From G965230615 sp965230615 (GTDB taxonomy: Bacteria > Pseudomonadota > Gammaproteobacteria > HTCC5015), in NCBI GenBank assembly GCA_965230615.1, contig OZ246012.1, positions 558,001-622,000 of the forward strand: a stretch of 64,000 bases of DNA, read 5' to 3'. This document shows, in pieces, positions 1 through 9,300 of the stretch (position 1 is its first letter; each line of letters opens with the position of its first letter). The position numbers were made by a program, and so were the translations under genes. The notes under the pieces were generated by a model. The model had not been told where the DNA came from. It ran no database searches and was given only the letters and a program-made list of their open reading frames with translations.

Positions 1-902
1 ATAATCTTAAGATGGTTATCTTTGGCCAGGATGAGGCGATTACCTCACTGAGTACGGCCATTAAAATGGCGCGTTCAGGTTTGCGTGATGGCGATAAGCC
101 TGTAGGCTCATTCCTGTTTGCCGGCCCTACAGGGGTAGGTAAAACTGAAGTCTGTAAACAACTAGCCAAGATTATGGGTGTTGAGCTGATTCGTTTTGAT
201 ATGTCAGAGTATATGGAGCGCCATACTGTTTCACGCTTGATTGGTGCACCACCTGGTTATGTTGGCTTTGACCAAGGCGGTTTATTAACTGAAGCGGTTA
301 TCAAGCACCCGCATGCCGTTTTGCTATTGGATGAAGTTGAGAAAGCACACCCTGAAGTCTTTAATTTGTTATTACAGGTGATGGATCACGGCTCTTTGAC
401 AGATAATAATGGTCGTAAGTCAGACTTTCGTAATGTGGTGCTGATCATGACAACCAATGAAGGTGCGCAGCAAATGGGGCGTCGCAGCATGGGCTTTACT
501 GAGCAGGATCATAGCAGCGATGGTATGGAAGCGCTGAAGAAACTGTTCTCGCCTGAGTTCCGTAACCGCTTGGATTCAATAATCCAGTTCAAACCATTAG
601 AGAGACGCACAATTTCTAATGTGGTTGATAAATTTATTATCGAGCTTGAACATCAACTGGAAGAAAAGCGGGTTAGCCTGAGAGTGACTGATAAAGCACG
701 TGCTTGGTTGGCTGAGCATGGCTTTGATCCGCTTATGGGTGCTCGACCGATGGCGCGGGTTATTCAAGAACGTATTAAGAAGCCGCTGGCCGATGAGCTA
801 CTGTTTGGCCGCCTAGCTAAAGGTGGTAATTTAAAAATTGATGCTGAAGGTGATGAGCTAAAGTTTGAAGTCAGTGAAGTCGCCGAGGCTGTGCCAGGTT
901 AA
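1..902 (+). CDS. clpA: ATP-dependent Clp protease ATP-binding subunit ClpA, 3' part
   Basis: This is the second AAA+ module (D2) of ClpA, the cytoplasmic unfoldase that feeds substrates into ClpP. The frame is open to the left edge, and the residues before the first in-frame Met (position 12) also match ClpA, so the gene is cut by the window and not short. Counting from that Met, Walker A (GPTGVGKT) lies at residues 38-45, a Walker B (LLLDEVEKAH) follows, then the arginine-rich stretch FSPEFRNRLD and the C-terminal sensor-2 motif GARPMARVIQ. The FDMSEYMERHTVSRLIGAPP stretch is nearly invariant in ClpA/ClpB proteins, and the closeness to E. coli ClpA (from memory) excludes ClpB or ClpC. The N-domain, D1 and any upstream clpS are outside the window. 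The gene converges with infA across a shared terminator. Confidence 0.97.
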   Translation, partial: NLKMVIFGQDEAITSLSTAIKMARSGLRDGDKPVGSFLFAGPTGVGKTEVCKQLAKIMGVELIRFDMSEYMERHTVSRLIGAPPGYVGFDQGGLLTEAVIKHPHAVLLLDEVEKAHPEVFNLLLQVMDHGSLTDNNGRKSDFRNVVLIMTTNEGAQQMGRRSMGFTEQDHSSDGMEALKKLFSPEFRNRLDSIIQFKPLERRTISNVVDKFIIELEHQLEEKRVSLRVTDKARAWLAEHGFDPLMGARPMARVIQERIKKPLADELLFGRLAKGGNLKIDAEGDELKFEVSEVAEAVPG

Positions 903-979
903 CCATGCCAGCCCGGTTTAGGGCAGGGTGAGCAATAAACACCCTGATTAGCATACAAAGTAACTTTCGTAAAATACTG

Positions 980-1009
980 AAAAAGCGCTGCATAGAGGCA
1001 GCGTTTTTT
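980..1009. terminator. Bidirectional rho-independent terminator between clpA and infA
   Basis: A six-base-pair GC stem (CGCTGC at 986-991 with GCAGCG at 998-1003) is flanked by an A-run on the left and six T residues on the right. It can therefore terminate clpA rightwards and infA leftwards. It sits between the two converging stop codons. Confidence 0.8.
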
Positions 1010-1037
1010 CATTAATTCGGAAGACTTATCTGGAGAT

Positions 1038-1259
1038 TTAGGACTTATTTCGAAAAACAATGCGGCCCTTGCTTAAATCATAGGGCGTCATCTCAACAAC
1101 CACGGTATCGCCACGTAATATGCGAATGTAGTTCTTACGCATTTTGCCGGAAATATGGGCGGTAACAATATGGCCATTTTCGAGCTCTACTCGAAACATG
1201 GTATTGGGCAGTGTTTCCATAACAACACCCTGTACTTCAATCTGATCTTCTTTTGGCAT
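1038..1259 (-). CDS. infA: Translation initiation factor IF-1
   Basis: This 73-residue protein is the S1/OB-fold factor IF-1, which binds the 30S A site during initiation. The length is close to the usual 72 residues, and the family signature is present: GVVMETLPNTMFRVELENGH, then SGKMRKNYIRIL and a C-terminal segment ending KGRIVFR. A GGAG-type ribosome-binding site lies just upstream of the ATG. The clpA-infA neighbourhood is common in gammaproteobacteria, although the aat/ate genes often found nearby are absent here. Confidence 0.98.
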   Translation of the reverse strand: MPKEDQIEVQGVVMETLPNTMFRVELENGHIVTAHISGKMRKNYIRILRGDTVVVEMTPYDLSKGRIVFRNKS

Positions 1260-1446
1260 TGAGACTCCGTAGTAGTCGAAAAATAAATTAAATCAAGTCA
1301 AAGGCGCAATTATCAATAAATTCAATGCTATGGCAAGTATTATCATAATAAATACCAGAACTTATTCATATTTCTCACATGTCAAGACTGGTATCGTAGC
1401 TAACTTCTACCTATTATGTAGATAATCGACAATATATTGAGAACTG

Positions 1447-1959
1447 ATGGAAATAGCGAAACAACAAGCTGGGGTAGAGTTTCCGGCCGCCAAGTCATTT
1501 AGCGGCTTGATGGAGTTGTATGAGGAAAACTATCGTCGATTGCGGCGCTTAATAACAGATATAGAGGCCTTGGAGCACAGGCAGCTTGTTTCCGTTGTGC
1601 CTGGCTGCCAGGATTTGTATTGTCAACTGGTTGAGCATAGTAAATACACCACGATTATCAGGTTGACTTATCGTTTGAAAGTTGATGATGTGCAGCATTT
1701 GGAGCCTAATTTACAGATTCGTGTCTACCATGATGCCAGGGTGGCTGAGGTCATGAGTGGCGTTTTAAAACAGCAGCGTTTGCCTGCTATGGCGCAGAAT
1801 CATCAAAGAGTGTTGCAGCTAAAGTGGAAATTCAATCGTTTCCTGTATAAATGGTTGAATTTTTGCTTAAAGCAGGGCCATCAATTTGATAGCCATAATC
1901 TCACGGCTGAGTCAGATGTACAGGCTATCATCAAAAAAATTCAACAAGCCCAATGCTGA
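1447..1959 (+). CDS. DUF1249 family protein (YqiB-like)
   Basis: This 170-residue soluble protein has no signal peptide. It resembles E. coli YqiB (DUF1249): an N-terminal helix with LMELYEENYRRLRRLI, a central strand region with SKYTTIIRLTY, the RVYHDARVAEVMS segment, and a C-terminal WLNFCLKQGH helix. The biochemical role of the family is unknown to me. In other gammaproteobacteria yqiB sits near nudF and cpdA, which are not seen here, so this copy appears to be in a different context. It converges with the transglutaminase operon. Confidence 0.85.
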   Translation: MEIAKQQAGVEFPAAKSFSGLMELYEENYRRLRRLITDIEALEHRQLVSVVPGCQDLYCQLVEHSKYTTIIRLTYRLKVDDVQHLEPNLQIRVYHDARVAEVMSGVLKQQRLPAMAQNHQRVLQLKWKFNRFLYKWLNFCLKQGHQFDSHNLTAESDVQAIIKKIQQAQC

Positions 1960-2061
1960 GCCCCCATTCCTAGCCGCATCAGTCAGAGACCAATCAGACA
2001 GTAGCGCGTTGTTTGTTATTGTCACCTTAGATACAGTGCTGATGCTTGGTGATTATCGAGT

Positions 2062-4149
2062 TTAATCCGGGCTGGGGCTTAACTGTATTGCTTTTATCTG
2101 CGTTTTAAAGTTATCAAATTCTGCTGCTGTATAAGCAGGGCCGTAGCGTAAGCGACTGTATTGCTGGAAAATCGACTTTAGTTGCTGGCCCAAGGCAGGT
2201 GCATCCTTTGTTAAACGTCGATGATAGCCCTCAGGGCCTTCATAAGGTTGACGAGGGAAGCCCTTTTTGGCCAGTCGTTTACACAACTTGGCATACAGTA
2301 GTTGTATAGGATCTAGTTTTTTGCGTTGTTGTCGAAAGCTAAATAAAGCGATCGCTAGCATCAATACAGCCAGGCAGGCTGTCAAAATAAACACGAGTTT
2401 ATGGGCAGCTGCATTGCCTAAGCCAAATCGTTGCAGAAATGTTTTTTGCATTTCTGGCCCGTAGCCTAAGATCCATTCGTTCCAGCGGTTATTGATCGAG
2501 TCCCATATCAGGTTGAGCTGAGCAAGTACGGGATTATTACGACGCAGTAAAAACCGTGGGTTATCTCGGGCAGGAATAGCGGCATCTAAGCCCAATTCGA
2601 TTCTAGCAGGGGATACCGCCATTGTTGGATCAACACGCACCCAACCCTGATTTTCCAGCCATACCTCTGCCCAGGCATGAGCATCGGCTTGCCTGATCAA
2701 CATATAATCACCGATAGGGTTAATTTCACCACCTTGGTAACCTACAACAACCCGCGCTGGAATACCCGCTGCGCGCATCAAAAAGACAAAGCTGCCAGAG
2801 AAATGCTCACAAAAACCTTCTTTGGTTTCAAACAGAAAGCCGTCAACAAAATGTTGACCTACACGTGCAGGCCGTAGTGTATAAGAAAATGATTCATTAA
2901 AATAAGCCAGTGCTGCGGCTACCCGTTGAGCCGGGCTACTGATTGTCTCTCGCCATTGTTGTGCCAGTTCACGGCTGCGTGGATTACCATCAGCGGGGAG
3001 CTTTAGAGCGCGAATGCGATCCTGGTCGGGCAGAACTTTGGAGAGTTGATAGCTCGGATAGGATGCCAGCGAATATTGCACCAGGTTATTAATGGATTTA
3101 GATGAGCGTAATAGTTTGTGCCTGTCCATGGTGATTTGATAGAGTCCGACGGCTTTAGCCTCATAATCCACCTCAGGCATATCCAGCGCGAATAGCCAGC
3201 GGCGATTATGCGGCTCTAAGGTGACGGTATATTCAATGGCAGGTCCAAGGCCGACAAAATTCTCATTCGGGTCAACGACATCTTCTTCAACTGTCATGGG
3301 GTAGTTCAAAAGACTGGCTGATTCGCGCCAAGTACGGCCATCGTAATCCCAAAAAATTAATGTTCGCCAATAGAGATTTTCGGGTAAAGGGGGTGTGCCA
3401 GCAAACTTAACACGAAAAGCAACTTCGTCAGACAGCGCCAACTGGCTTAACTCTCCAGGTGACATAGTATCACTGAGGCCTGAGCGGCCACTGTGGGAGT
3501 CATCTGGCAAGCCCCATAAAGGCCCTGGTATTCGTGGAAACAGTATGAAAAATACCACCATGATAGGTAGTGCCAATACAGTCATTGCAACGCTGATGCG
3601 TAGCTTGTCTTTAATACGGATACTGTCAGTTGCTTGATTTAAGGTAATTAATGCCAGGGTGATAAGAACAACAATGCCAAGCATATAAAAAGCGGTTGGG
3701 ATGCTTTGTGTATAAAGGAAGTGTGTAATCACCAAAAAGTAACTTAAGGTAATAATAACCATACCGTCACGATGATTACGTGTCTCCAGTAACTTCAAGA
3801 ACAGCATGATAATTAGCAGGCTAACGCCCGCATCACGCCCAAAGAGCTTGGTGTAGTGCAACATCACAGCACCGACAGAAAGCAATGTTAATGCGGCGAT
3901 TAATAAACGCCCTGGTGTTATCTTTGGATAACGGATGCAAAGCAGTTTAAAGCCAACAATAATAAAACAAAATAAAGTTAGCCAGAGTGGCAAGCGATGT
4001 AGATGGGGGATCAGCGATAATACCAGCGCAGTAATAATCCAAGGTAGGGCATGCGGGTTAATTAATCTATTAGCGGCAATTTTGCGCGGCTTACCCGGTT
4101 GAGCAGTGATAGTGTTTGCTAAAGCTTTTTTTGCTGTTTCGTTAGGCAT
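2062..4149 (-). CDS. tgpA: TgpA-type membrane transglutaminase (DUF3488 / transglutaminase core / DUF4129)
   Basis: This 695-residue inner-membrane protein has about five or six N-terminal hydrophobic helices (residues ~30-210), a periplasmic transglutaminase-like core, a final membrane helix near residue 590 and a short cytoplasmic tail. The catalytic triad is visible as Cys in KEGFCEHFSGSF, His in ADAHAWAEVWL and Asp in GWVRVDPT. The architecture and length match Pseudomonas TgpA (PA2873), which is essential there; its physiological substrate is not firmly established. It is the last gene of a leftward MoxR-DUF58-TgpA operon, starting 14 bases after the DUF58 stop. That trio is a recurrent bacterial arrangement linked to envelope integrity. 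Confidence 0.93.
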   Translation of the reverse strand: MPNETAKKALANTITAQPGKPRKIAANRLINPHALPWIITALVLSLIPHLHRLPLWLTLFCFIIVGFKLLCIRYPKITPGRLLIAALTLLSVGAVMLHYTKLFGRDAGVSLLIIMLFLKLLETRNHRDGMVIITLSYFLVITHFLYTQSIPTAFYMLGIVVLITLALITLNQATDSIRIKDKLRISVAMTVLALPIMVVFFILFPRIPGPLWGLPDDSHSGRSGLSDTMSPGELSQLALSDEVAFRVKFAGTPPLPENLYWRTLIFWDYDGRTWRESASLLNYPMTVEEDVVDPNENFVGLGPAIEYTVTLEPHNRRWLFALDMPEVDYEAKAVGLYQITMDRHKLLRSSKSINNLVQYSLASYPSYQLSKVLPDQDRIRALKLPADGNPRSRELAQQWRETISSPAQRVAAALAYFNESFSYTLRPARVGQHFVDGFLFETKEGFCEHFSGSFVFLMRAAGIPARVVVGYQGGEINPIGDYMLIRQADAHAWAEVWLENQGWVRVDPTMAVSPARIELGLDAAIPARDNPRFLLRRNNPVLAQLNLIWDSINNRWNEWILGYGPEMQKTFLQRFGLGNAAAHKLVFILTACLAVLMLAIALFSFRQQRKKLDPIQLLYAKLCKRLAKKGFPRQPYEGPEGYHRRLTKDAPALGQQLKSIFQQYSRLRYGPAYTAAEFDNFKTQIKAIQLSPSPD

Positions 4150-4163
4150 TAACAGTGCAAACC

Positions 4164-5147
4164 TTATGCGAGTTTAAATAGCGCCAGCTTTTCTAAACAA
4201 ATATGCTTATGCTGCTCGCCACTATTCGGTGGGATAATAAGCCCAGGCAGGCGTAAGCCATAACTTTGGCGCTGTTTATGCAGGTCTAAAACCCATTGGC
4301 AAAGTTGTGATAAGCGTTGTTCTGTGCTCAAACCGCTCAGTTGCTCCCAATCCAGCCACAGTTCAGTACCCGCTAAGCCGCTAAACTGCTTGGTCAGCAA
4401 GTCCTGCTCTTTCGCTAATGCTTTCCAGGCAATATGTCCCAGGGAGTCACTGGGTTGATAGTTGCGAATACCGGCAAAATCATCGTGCCCTGAGGGCGCG
4501 GTATACTGTTCTCCTTGGCTATGCAGGCTTGGTGGCGGTGTGCTCTGTACGCCACTGGGTTTTGGGTAAACCAGCACATGTGATTCAATCGCCAGCCATG
4601 ACCAGACATGAAATAAGCCCAAGGGAAACTCAGTGGATATTCGGATTCGGCCAAGCGCTTGCAGGCCACGCTGTTGTGTGGCTACCTTAATGGTATAGTG
4701 TTGCATATCATGACCCGGTACATCGCCGAGTTGCCCTTGTCGCCGTTTTGTACCGAGCATAATGTTGAATGCACTATGCTCATAACTGGTTTGCACATGC
4801 AGCTTAAACTCAGCCATATCACCTGCGAACACAGCTTTATTACGACCGGCATGTACTTTTAGCGAAGCAAGGTTGCGATAGGTATACAGCATGCCGACCA
4901 AGGCAATACCCGCGAGCAAAAAGGTCAATAAAAAGCCCATGCTGTTACTGTAATTAATAGATCCCATTAGCATGCAGTACAGCATTAACGCAAAGAAGAC
5001 CCCATAACCTGTGGGCAAAACATAGATTGAGCGGGTATCGAGGGTTTGACTACTGGCAGCCTCAGGCATGCGTCGTGCAATAAACTGATCAAAACGGGCA
5101 TTGAGCAGGTCTCGGCCCCGCCGGATAAAAGGCAGCTGCATAGCCAT
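4164..5147 (-). CDS. DUF58 domain-containing protein
   Basis: This 327-residue protein has two membrane helices close together (residues ~45-90) followed by a large soluble part. The DUF58 signature is present in the form HDDFAGIRNYQPSD then HIAWKALAKE, equivalent to the common GxxFxxxRxYxxGD...IxWxxxA pattern. DUF58 proteins often adopt a von Willebrand A-like fold and partner MoxR AAA+ ATPases. The start codon overlaps the moxR stop in the pattern TAATG, so the two genes are probably translationally coupled. The tail is less conserved, and I see no MIDAS motif that I would rely on. Confidence 0.88.
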   Translation of the reverse strand: MAMQLPFIRRGRDLLNARFDQFIARRMPEAASSQTLDTRSIYVLPTGYGVFFALMLYCMLMGSINYSNSMGFLLTFLLAGIALVGMLYTYRNLASLKVHAGRNKAVFAGDMAEFKLHVQTSYEHSAFNIMLGTKRRQGQLGDVPGHDMQHYTIKVATQQRGLQALGRIRISTEFPLGLFHVWSWLAIESHVLVYPKPSGVQSTPPPSLHSQGEQYTAPSGHDDFAGIRNYQPSDSLGHIAWKALAKEQDLLTKQFSGLAGTELWLDWEQLSGLSTEQRLSQLCQWVLDLHKQRQSYGLRLPGLIIPPNSGEQHKHICLEKLALFKLA

Positions 5148-6118
5148 TAAGGCACGGCAATACTATGCAGTAAAATCGTGCGTAAGCGCTCATCGCTCAA
5201 TGTTTGATGCTCTTTGTCACGTAAACGGTGACTGGCCACCGGAATAAGCACAGTTTGAATATCTTCCGGTGTCACATAATTACGCCCATGTAGCAGTGCC
5301 CAGGCTTGCGCGGCTTTTTTGACCCCTAAACCCGCACGTGGCGACAGGCCAATCTGCAAATCCGGGTGCATACGACTTTGTGCCAGCACTTGCTGCAGGT
5401 AGTCCAGCAAAGCTTCTGAGACATGTACTGTTGTTACCGCAAGTTGCAGCTTCAGAAGCTCATCGCTGCTGATCTGTGCTTGCAGTTGACTGAGTAAGTC
5501 ACGCCGGTCATCCCCTTGTAAGAGCCTTTTCTCAGCAGCATTATCCAGGTAGCCCAAGCTGATTCTCATTAAGAATCGGTCTAATTGTGACTCGGGTAAG
5601 GGAAATGTGCCAATTTGATGCGTGGGGTTTTGTGTGGCAATGACAAAAAAGGGCTGTGGTAATGGGCGTGTTTCACCTTCTACGGTTACTTGGCCTTCTT
5701 CCATTGCCTCAAGTAGGGCGCTTTGTGTTTTCGGTGTCGCACGATTGACCTCATCTGCCAGAATCAGCTGCGAGAAAATAGGGCCTGCGTGAAAGTTAAA
5801 TGAGCCATTATCACGCTGGTAGACTGAGACGCCTAAAATATCAGCCGGTAATAGGTCGCTGGTAAATTGAATGCGCTGGTAATTGAGCCCGAGTACTTTG
5901 GCCAGTGTATGGGCTAGGGTTGTCTTGCCAACACCCGGCAGGTCTTCGATCAATAAGTGACCTTTAGCCAGTAAACAAGCCAAAGCCATCGTAATTTGCT
6001 GGGATTTACCCAATACGATTTCGCTGACTTGGCTGACTATTGCATCAAGGCTTTGTTGTGTCGGCTGAAGTGCTATTTCAGAGGTCTCTGGCTTTGTTAT
6101 TTGGGCTTTTTGCTGCAT
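5147..6118 (-). CDS. MoxR family AAA+ ATPase
   Basis: This 323-residue cytoplasmic AAA+ ATPase belongs to the MoxR branch. Walker A (GVGKT) is at residues 62-66, Walker B lies in LILADEVNRA, sensor 1 in VIATQNP, and the conserved LPESQLDRFLMRISLGYL and LSPRAGLGVKKAAQAWA segments follow. The family acts as chaperone-like ATPases that help mature or insert partner complexes, often with VWA-type proteins. It is the first gene of the leftward operon with DUF58 and TgpA. The gene starts 274 bases from the divergently oriented NHL/TPR gene, so both promoters should lie in 6119-6392. Confidence 0.95.
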   Translation of the reverse strand: MQQKAQITKPETSEIALQPTQQSLDAIVSQVSEIVLGKSQQITMALACLLAKGHLLIEDLPGVGKTTLAHTLAKVLGLNYQRIQFTSDLLPADILGVSVYQRDNGSFNFHAGPIFSQLILADEVNRATPKTQSALLEAMEEGQVTVEGETRPLPQPFFVIATQNPTHQIGTFPLPESQLDRFLMRISLGYLDNAAEKRLLQGDDRRDLLSQLQAQISSDELLKLQLAVTTVHVSEALLDYLQQVLAQSRMHPDLQIGLSPRAGLGVKKAAQAWALLHGRNYVTPEDIQTVLIPVASHRLRDKEHQTLSDERLRTILLHSIAVP

Positions 6119-6314
6119 TCAACACCTGCTGATCATAGAGAATGGGTTTATGTTTTAACTATAACTGCATATGGTCGTAAAAGTGTAAAAAGGTTCTAAC
6201 ACACTGGAAGCTTTTTTAGGTATATCACACATAAGTATTATTAAAAGCCTGTCTTAAGCTGCTATGATAGAAATATCAGTGCAGTATGAGGTGGTCAAGG
6301 AAAATAGGCGCCTA

Positions 6315-6356
6315 GTATACGCTTGGCCGCTACCGAGAACGGTGACCGAAGTATAT
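6315..6356 (+). other. Possible structured 5' leader hairpin before the NHL/TPR gene
   Basis: An interrupted inverted repeat can fold as one extended hairpin: GTATA pairs with TATAT at the base, CTTGG pairs with CC and AAG across a small internal loop, and TACCG pairs with CGGTG around an AGAA loop. It ends about 36 bases before the downstream ATG, where GGAAG is a plausible ribosome-binding site. It matches no riboswitch class I recognise and may be a chance fold. Confidence 0.3.
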
Positions 6357-6392
6357 GAAAATATTAGTTGATACTGACCAGCGGAAGCTATC

Positions 6393-9300
6393 ATGACAAA
6401 AAGAGCTATGCCCATTGTAAGGAACCTCACCCCCAAACATTCTTTATTCAGACACACACTTGCTCAGCGAATAAGCCACTATATCAGCTGTTTACTCTGC
6501 TTGCTTGGGCTATTGTTGCCCATACAAGCAGCACATGCAGCGGACTTTGAGCTATTGCACAGTTATCCGGCAGATTTTACGGCTATCGCGGGCCTGGCAT
6601 TCGATAGCCAAGGCAAATTATACGTCTTAGCAGGCGGTAAAGCAGCTCTCTTACAGCGCACCGAGGGTGAGCAGCTGGTGTCAGTGCTCGATAAAGTCGA
6701 TATTAATACAGGCAAAGCAGCAAATTTATTTGGCTTTACCTTATTGGACGATAACAGCTTTGCTTTTATCGATGCCAGTAGTGCGGCAGTGAGGTTGATG
6801 AATATTGATGGCAAACTGATCGCGGACTTCGGCGAAAAAGGCACAAAAGCCGGTATGTTAAAGAAGCCCGTCAATTTGGCTTATTCGATCAATAAAAGGC
6901 TCTACATTGCAGACCCAACCGCTGGCCGGGTGGCGGCTTATAATCGAAATGGTGTGTTTTTATCGGCGCTAGGGCAGGCCAGTGCCGATGCCAAGCAAAA
7001 CCTTAAAATGCCAGAATTTGTTGCGGTTGATGCACTTGAGCGGGTGTATGTATTAAAAGCAGGGACTACACCCACATTGAGCGTGTTCTCGGGCACAGGT
7101 GAGATGATCAAGCATCTTACAGAACTGCAGCTCAAACCCGCCTTAGGTGGCAAGCCGAAGCTGACCGCCATGACAGTCGATAAAGCAGGTCGGCTATTTC
7201 TGGCCGATAGTGCTGCTGGGAAAATTCTGCAGTTTGACTGGGAAAATTTAAAAGTCGTCCAGTCATTTGGTAGCAAAGGTAAGGGGCCAGGCCAATATTT
7301 AGATGCGGTCGCGATTGCACTGGGGCCTGATAACCAGATTGCTGTTGCCGATGCGCGCAATAAAAAAATCGACGTGTACAATTTAGGTGGTGAACAGCCG
7401 CCAGAACCCCAGCGTGCCTGGTTGCCGAATGTAGGGCGTGCTGAGTTTTTAGCTGCCGCATGCAGTCAAGCTTATCGCCTGGCTGATCTGGATATTCTTT
7501 GCCTGGATAAGAAAGCCAATCAGGTCAGCATTTTATCGCCCGAGGGTAAACCTCTTAAAACGCTATCAGCCTCATTTAAAGCACCCAGCCAGGCGGCATT
7601 TGATGCAGAACATATTGTGGTGCTTAACAAAAGCACTATTATGGTTTTCAGAACAGATGGGACTTTACTGAGCGAGTTTGGTAGCAGTGGTAGCGCTGAA
7701 GGTAAACTCAGTCGACCTGAAGATATTTTTCTGCGCGGTAATCGAATTTATGTTGCCGAGTCCGGCAGTAAGCGAGTACAGGTTTTTTCTTTGAAAGGTG
7801 TGTATCTGGATAAAATTCCAGCCAGTTATGATAAAGAAAACCCCGTGTTAGTGAAGCCTGTTGCCGTCGCGGTTGACTTTAACGGTAATATTTATGTGGC
7901 CGATGACACGAAAAAAAGTATTCAGGTATTTGGTGCTAATCGTGAGCCATTGTATCACCTAGGGGAACCACCCACTAACCCGGGTGGCTTCAAAACGATT
8001 AGTGACCTAGCCGTTGATACGGATAACAATATTTATGTGTTGTGCCAAACAGGTTTAAAAGAGCAGACCGTACAGGTTTACAGCGGCCCGGAGCGTATTT
8101 TTGAATTTGGCGCATTCTCTAAGAAGACACCAACAGGCATTGGTAAAGGCACCAGTGTGTCTGTTTCGCCAACAGCAAAAACCTTGGTTGATGTGTTTGA
8201 TGTGGTGGATGTAAAGAATCCAGGGTTTATTACTTTTAATTACCTACAAGTACCGGCACCTGCAACCGAGTTAGCCATAGCAGGTGGTATTAAAGCGACT
8301 CAGCTAAACTGGCGCAGCCCGCCAGGCAGTTATATCGATAAATTTAAGGTCTACGGCGCGGCTGATAAAGCAGGCCCTTATGAGTTGATCGATACGATTA
8401 GAGAAACTCACTTAACCATTACAGATACTAAAGATGTTGCTTATCGTTTTTTTAAAGTAAGTGCTGTTAGCGGTTTTGGCACCGAAGGCCCTAAATCAAG
8501 TTCACGTGAGAATCAATTTCAAAAAGCTTATCAGCGTTTTCAAACGGAGGCTTTTGCTGAGGCTGTTGAAATATTGCAAGCTGATCTCAACAATAATCCA
8601 CAACAGGCTGAAGCCAATAAACTGCTTGGGCAGAGCTTTATGCAATTGCAGCAATATCCGCAAGCGGCGGCAGCATTTGCGCGTTTCAGTGAGTTCGAAG
8701 GTAATTATGTTGAAGGTTTAAACTTGCAAATTGATGCCTTATACACCAATAAGGATTATGCCGAGGCAATGGCATTGGTGAGAACGGTTGTCGAAAAAGC
8801 GAATGACAATATAGCCTCTTATATCAACTGTGGTCGCCTTAGTCTAAAAATTGATGATGCTGTCGGCGCTTTTGTTTGTCTAGAGGATGGCGCAAAGCTA
8901 GATCCTAATAATGCTGAAATCAACTTTTTGTTGGCAGAAGCTTATATTCAGTTAGATACAATCGATCAGGGCATTGAACAGTTAGAGAAAGCTGTTGCCA
9001 TCGCGCCTGCTAACATTGACTACCGGGTACGCAGCGGTGAAGTTTATCGCAAGCTAAACAAACTCGAACAAGCCAAGCAGCAATATGAGCAGGCTATAGC
9101 ACTGGATGCTAGTCATACAGCGGCGCAACTGGGGCTTGCACAGATCTATGTAGCTTTAGATGATATGGCAAACGCCAAGAATATCGCATTGAAGTTAGCA
9201 GCCAAGCCAGACTCGGCAGGTACAGGTAATTATTTATTGGGCTTGATTGAGTTAAAGAACGAACAAAATGGCAAAGCGGTATTAGCGTTTAGCAAAGCAA

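Noticed and set aside
6250..6392. c-di-GMP or other known riboswitch upstream of the NHL/TPR gene
   Set aside because: The conserved core sequences of the c-di-GMP-I, TPP, cobalamin and glycine classes are not present; only a local hairpin is seen.
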